Assembly (NCBI GenBank): GCA_016188455.1
Contig: JACPHR010000006.1
Span: forward strand, 1 to 49,364
Origin: Candidatus Tayloriibacteriota bacterium
GTDB taxonomy: Bacteria > Patescibacteriota > Minisyncoccia > Phycocordibacterales > SIBU01
Direction of reading: 5' to 3'
Length of the DNA: 49,364 nt
Translations under genes and position numbers: made by a program
Shown here: positions 46,651 to 49,364 of the stretch, in pieces
Position numbering within the stretch: the stretch's first letter is position 1
How the letters are laid out: the number at the start of each line of letters is the position of its first letter
Notes under the pieces: model-generated
The model's database searches: none
What the model was told of the DNA's origin: nothing
What the model saw: only the letters and a program-made list of their open reading frames with translations

Positions 46651-47142
46651 ATGGAAATTAAATCACAACTTAAAAATCGATCGCGGCGGGGATTCAATCT
46701 TGTGTATCGTGATGCCGATTCGCTCACCGAACTTGGCAAAAGAATCGTCTCCGGTGTGTACGGATATTGTTTCTATGGAGAAAAACTGATTGTGGTTTAC
46801 GCCGAAACAAAAGGTTACTGGACGCTTCCGGGTGGCAGCGTCGAATCAGGAGAATCTGTGGAACAAGCGCTCGCACGAGAGGTGAGAGAGGAAACGACTA
46901 TGAGGATAATTACTCAACTGCTTATCGGCTACCAAGATATTTTCGAGCCAACAGGCACGGTCACGCAAACCATATCCGTGTGTGTCGTTGAACCCATCGG
47001 TCCCTTTGAAAGCGATCCGGCAGGTGAAGTTACGGAAATAAAATTGATTAACCCGAAAGATTACAAGAAATATTTTGATTGGGGAGCTGTAGGAGAGCGT
47101 CTTTTGAAAAGAGCGCTTGAAGTTAACGAGGCAATAAAATGA
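46651..47142 (+). CDS. NUDIX hydrolase
   Basis: About 163 residues. The Nudix box is GGSVESGESVEQALAREVRE followed by ET, matching GX5EX7REUXEE with a Thr replacing the usual Gly at the end. It likely hydrolyses a nucleoside diphosphate derivative; the substrate is unknown. A TTG lies one codon upstream of the chosen ATG. Its stop overlaps the start of the HIT gene by 4 bases. Confidence 0.88.
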   Translation: MEIKSQLKNRSRRGFNLVYRDADSLTELGKRIVSGVYGYCFYGEKLIVVYAETKGYWTLPGGSVESGESVEQALAREVREETTMRIITQLLIGYQDIFEPTGTVTQTISVCVVEPIGPFESDPAGEVTEIKLINPKDYKKYFDWGAVGERLLKRALEVNEAIK

Positions 47143-47594
47143 TCAACTGTATTTTCTGCAAAATTGCAAAAGGAGAAGCACCCGCGCACAAAATTTGGGA
47201 AGATGGAAAACACCTGGCCTTTCTTTCCATTTTTCCGAACACCGAGGGATTTTCGGTAGTGATTACAAAAGAGCATTACCCATCGTATGCATTTGATTTA
47301 CCAGAAGAAGTTCTGATTGGTTTGGTAAAGGCCGCGAAGCAGGCGGCAAAATTACTTGATGCGAAACTAGAAGATGTTGGGCGCACGGGTATGATTTTTG
47401 AGGGTTTTGGCGTTGACCATCTGCATGCCAAGCTTTTCCCCATGCATGGAACGGAAAATATAAAAGAGTGGAAGCCGATAAAATCAAATGTTGATAAATA
47501 TTTTGAAAAATATGAAGGGTACATTTCTTCCCACGACTGGAAACGAGCCGATGATGCGAAGCTTGCCGAGCTAGCGCGGCGGATTACAGGCTAA
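47139..47594 (+). CDS. HIT-family protein, altered triad
   Basis: A 151-residue protein: INCIFCKIAKGEAPAHKIWE, FPNTEGFSVVITKEHYPS and VDHLHAKLFPMHGTENIKEW. The triad HxHxH reads HLHAK, so the third position is Lys, though a His follows four residues on. Divergent from the HIT protein at 7058. Coupled to the NUDIX gene, which suggests a nucleotide-metabolite pair. Confidence 0.85.
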   Translation: MINCIFCKIAKGEAPAHKIWEDGKHLAFLSIFPNTEGFSVVITKEHYPSYAFDLPEEVLIGLVKAAKQAAKLLDAKLEDVGRTGMIFEGFGVDHLHAKLFPMHGTENIKEWKPIKSNVDKYFEKYEGYISSHDWKRADDAKLAELARRITG

Positions 47595-47619
47595 TTGATT
47601 CTCAATCACCAACTCTGAT

Positions 47620-48303
47620 TTACAGCAGTGCGGCCACTTTTCGCATAATCACCCGAGCGGCGGTTTTAAAGTCGGCTACCGTTGGATTTTCAACCGATAC
47701 GACGTCCTCAAAATAGAACGGCGCGCCAAAAATAATTCTTACTCTTCGTCTCCTAAGGAAAAAATCGGCCGGAGTAGTGCGATAGGCACTGCTGATTCTC
47801 ACCGGCACGACAGTCGCCCCCGTCCGCCACGCCAGATAACCCGCTCCGCCGTGGGCAATGGAGCCGATATCGCTTTCGGGCAACCGCTTGCCGTCTGGAA
47901 ACATACACAGGCTGTGCCCGTCATTAAGAATTTGAATATGAGGCGCGAGGGAAACCGCGTAACTATGTTGCCCTGACCCTAGGCGATGAGCCCCCCAGAG
48001 CTTAAAGAAAAATCCTCCATAGAAAAATTTTCGCCAGCCGCTATTTTTGTAAAATTGCTCTTCGCGCGAGGTATAAAACATGGGCATCAAGGGCGAAAGA
48101 AACGGCAGGCTGGCCGGCAAGAGAATCGGGTCAAGCTCGCTTCCGTGATTGACGGCAAAAATCATGCCCCTGTCGCGCGGCAGACTTTTAAGACGCTCTA
48201 TGCCGTGAATGTCTAACCGCAGAAAAAAAAGAAACATCGGTCGGACAATCGGCCAAATGGCGGTTTGCAAAATAAATGGAGTGATGTAGAAAAAGCGGCG
48301 CAT
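47620..48303 (-). CDS. PlsC-like 1-acylglycerol-3-phosphate acyltransferase
   Basis: A 227-residue membrane-associated acyltransferase. The HX4D motif is AVNHGSELDPILLP, later blocks are MFPDGKRLPES (usual FPEGTRS) and GAGYLAWRTGATVVPVRI. An N-terminal hydrophobic segment (FILQTAIWPIVRPMFLFF) anchors it. It lies 6 bases after a RelE-type toxin gene in the same direction, an unusual neighbour. Confidence 0.85.
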   Translation of the reverse strand: MRRFFYITPFILQTAIWPIVRPMFLFFLRLDIHGIERLKSLPRDRGMIFAVNHGSELDPILLPASLPFLSPLMPMFYTSREEQFYKNSGWRKFFYGGFFFKLWGAHRLGSGQHSYAVSLAPHIQILNDGHSLCMFPDGKRLPESDIGSIAHGGAGYLAWRTGATVVPVRISSAYRTTPADFFLRRRRVRIIFGAPFYFEDVVSVENPTVADFKTAARVIMRKVAALL

Positions 48304-48309
48304 GGCGGG

Positions 48310-48579
48310 CTAGTAAGTATGTGACCCGCGCCGTTTAATCTCAACCACAACTACGGCTCGCGATTCTTGGTAAATTTTGTAAAAAATACGATATACTCCG
48401 ACCCGTCGCCGCCAGCGATTTTCTTCGCCTTTGATTTTCTCAATATCTCCAGCGTATGGATTTTCTTTTAATGACTCAACCGCCTCAAAAATGCGACGTC
48501 TATCGGACATTGAAAATTTCGCGCTGTACCGATATACATCTGGGTCAACGTGTAAGGCCCAATTTCTGTTTGAATTCAT
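48310..48579 (-). CDS. RelE/ParE-type toxin (second copy)
   Basis: An 89-residue protein: ALHVDPDVYRYSAKFSMSDR, SLKENPYAGDIEKIKGEENR, WRRRVGVYRIFYKIYQ and IKRRGSHTY, close to the toxin at 46315. Overlaps its antitoxin by 35 bases. Confidence 0.87.
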   Translation of the reverse strand: MNSNRNWALHVDPDVYRYSAKFSMSDRRRIFEAVESLKENPYAGDIEKIKGEENRWRRRVGVYRIFYKIYQESRAVVVVEIKRRGSHTY

Positions 48580-48778
48580 TGAGAGTTAAAGACTTTCCTT
48601 GGGCAAAATTGCGCTCTGCTCTCTCAAATGCTTTTTTTTGCGCCTTTGTCATTCGCACTTCCCTGTACTTCTTTGGGAGCGCGAAGTTGGCGCGTTCCTG
48701 AAGCGCTTCGAACTCTGCCTTTGGAACAAGTATTAGCTCCTTCCCCGCAAGATGTTTGGGTATAGTAACGGTAGTCAT
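48545..48778 (-). CDS. Antitoxin (second copy)
   Basis: A 77-residue protein: MTTVTIPKHLAGKELILVPK, AEFEALQERANFALPKKYRE then VRMTKAQKKAFERAERNF. The start is set by the leaderless promoter and by homology to the antitoxin at 46128; longer upstream frames are spacer. Confidence 0.8.
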   Translation of the reverse strand: MTTVTIPKHLAGKELILVPKAEFEALQERANFALPKKYREVRMTKAQKKAFERAERNFAQGKSLTLNEFKQKLGLTR

Positions 48779-48784
48779 GCTGAC

Positions 48785-48793
48785 AGTATAACA
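48785..48793 (-). promoter_or_regulatory. Extended -10 of a leaderless antitoxin-toxin-plsC transcript
   Basis: Minus strand TGTTATACTgtcagcATG: extended -10 ending exactly 6 bases before the start. Confidence 0.7.
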
Positions 48794-48871
48794 AGGTGTG
48801 GAATCTAAAACAATGTCCAAGCAACTAGTTAAAGGGGCATTTTCTTTTTCCAAAACCCCCGCCCAACTTCT

Positions 48872-48910
48872 AGAGGTTGAACCTTAGGTCAGGAGAAAGG
48901 TTCAACCTCG
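48872..48910. terminator. Inverted repeat, possible terminator
   Basis: GAGGTTGAACCTT and AAGGTTCAACCTC flank about 12 bases, followed by GTTTTGTTGTT. It could end transcription from the left; no rightward gene is directly upstream, so its role is unclear. Confidence 0.5.
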
Positions 48911-48934
48911 TTTTGTTGTTGTTAATCTTAATCT

Positions 48935-48980
48935 CCCATCCATCTTTAAGATTGCTATAGCAATCTTAAAGATGGATGGG
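48935..48980. repeat. P1 palindrome, copy 2 (46 bases, perfect)
   Basis: Same core as 7646-7689, here downstream of the duplicated secreted-protein gene. In the left duplicate (33163) only the right half of this palindrome remains, joined to P2. Confidence 0.92.
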
Positions 48981-49364
48981 TTTGGGCGAATATTAAAACT
49001 CTTGGAACATTGGCCGAATGATATTAACATCAAGAGATATGGTAACGCTGTGATCAATTGAACTGGCGCCAGTCACGGTTATCTTGTCCGGATAATGACC
49101 CCTGGCAATCGGCGTCTGGGCTTGAATGACCATGTCAATGCCTTTCGAGTACAGGTCACTGGTCATAGTGGCATTTTCAACTGAAGTGCCGTGATTGTAA
49201 AAAACGTAAGTAACCTCAACTCCTGCTATCTTTGATGGCGAGGCGGAGAGCGTCACGGGGTCGGTAAAGCCGCTTGACGACACCACATAGATGGCAACAC
49301 GGTTTGACACCGCGCTCTGGCCCACAAAATTCATGACGGCTAACGGGTCGGCGTTCAGACCATA
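48966..49364. repeat. Long direct repeat, right copy (cut by window edge)
   Basis: Matches 33163-33561 with six differences, same orientation, offset 15803 bases. Runs off the window. Confidence 0.92.
48993..49364 (-). CDS. Secreted Ig/PKD-like repeat protein, 3' part (second copy)
   Basis: About the last 124 residues of a protein nearly identical to the C terminus of the one at 33190-34149: SGFTDPVTLSASPSKIAGVE and IDHSVTISLDVNIIRPMFQE. The only amino-acid change seen is Lys to Arg in IARGHY. The gene continues beyond the window, so it cannot be said whether it is complete. Confidence 0.85.
   Translation of the reverse strand, partial: YGLNADPLAVMNFVGQSAVSNRVAIYVVSSSGFTDPVTLSASPSKIAGVEVTYVFYNHGTSVENATMTSDLYSKGIDMVIQAQTPIARGHYPDKITVTGASSIDHSVTISLDVNIIRPMFQEF

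Noticed and set aside
33163-49364. Assembly duplication explaining the direct repeats
   Set aside because: Six substitutions between the copies and different flanking palindromes make a pure assembly artefact unlikely, though reads should be checked.

Overview
The window looks like a piece of a Candidatus Patescibacteria (CPR, Parcubacteria-type) chromosome. The signs are a compact gene set with small, divergent proteins, a type IV pilus locus beside a recJ-rnhA-comEC operon, spacers built from AT-rich repeated words and palindromes, and many genes that appear to be transcribed without a leader. No rRNA or other lineage marker settles the taxon; this is inferred from gene content and style.

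Core, 1-16.6 kb (nearly all leftward). Ribosomal proteins uS19-uL22-uS3-uL16-uL29-uS17-uL14 are followed upstream by comEC, rnhA and recJ in place of the expected rplB. Then come a HIT protein, tpiA-pgk and a type IV pilus operon (pilB, pilC and four pilin-like genes). Several coding genes here carry perfect palindromes or spacer-like 'words' in frame.

Tryptophan/aromatic island, 15.9-23.3 kb. It holds a histidine phosphatase, a rifampin-phosphotransferase/PEP-synthase-like dikinase behind a T-box leader, a tRNA-Trp(CCA), a chorismate mutase-methyltransferase fusion, a zinc-ribbon protein with trpS, and an orphan hisI behind a structured leader. The T-box specifier (UGG) and its acceptor-pairing bulge (UGGC) both match the neighbouring tRNA-Trp. 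Genes here use TTGACA promoters and strong terminators.

Accessory mosaic, 23.4-49.4 kb. It includes a secreted SUMF1-lipase protein and another secreted protein with Verrucomicrobia-like C-termini, toxin-antitoxin pairs and a decayed radical-SAM/SPASM RiPP cassette with an intact precursor. It also has an operon of alpha-oxoamine synthase, acetoacetate-decarboxylase-like protein and 7TM histidine kinase (a possible signal synthesis/sensing unit), and a kinase/SAM-hydroxide-adenosyltransferase/MmgE-PrpD operon opposite a RibA-HAD fusion. An MccF-like peptidase lies opposite an apparently complete graspetide cassette (ATP-grasp ligase plus 46-residue precursor). The interval 33.2-49.0 kb is bounded by near-identical direct repeats of a secreted-protein gene end. 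Inside it, five same-direction copies of a short module (extended -10, GTG start and leader codons) mark the joints between gene blocks.

The most promising points are the tRNA-Trp/T-box/dikinase unit, the two RiPP cassettes, the oxoamine synthase-sensor kinase operon, and the leaderless-promoter module that appears to be shuffled between genes.
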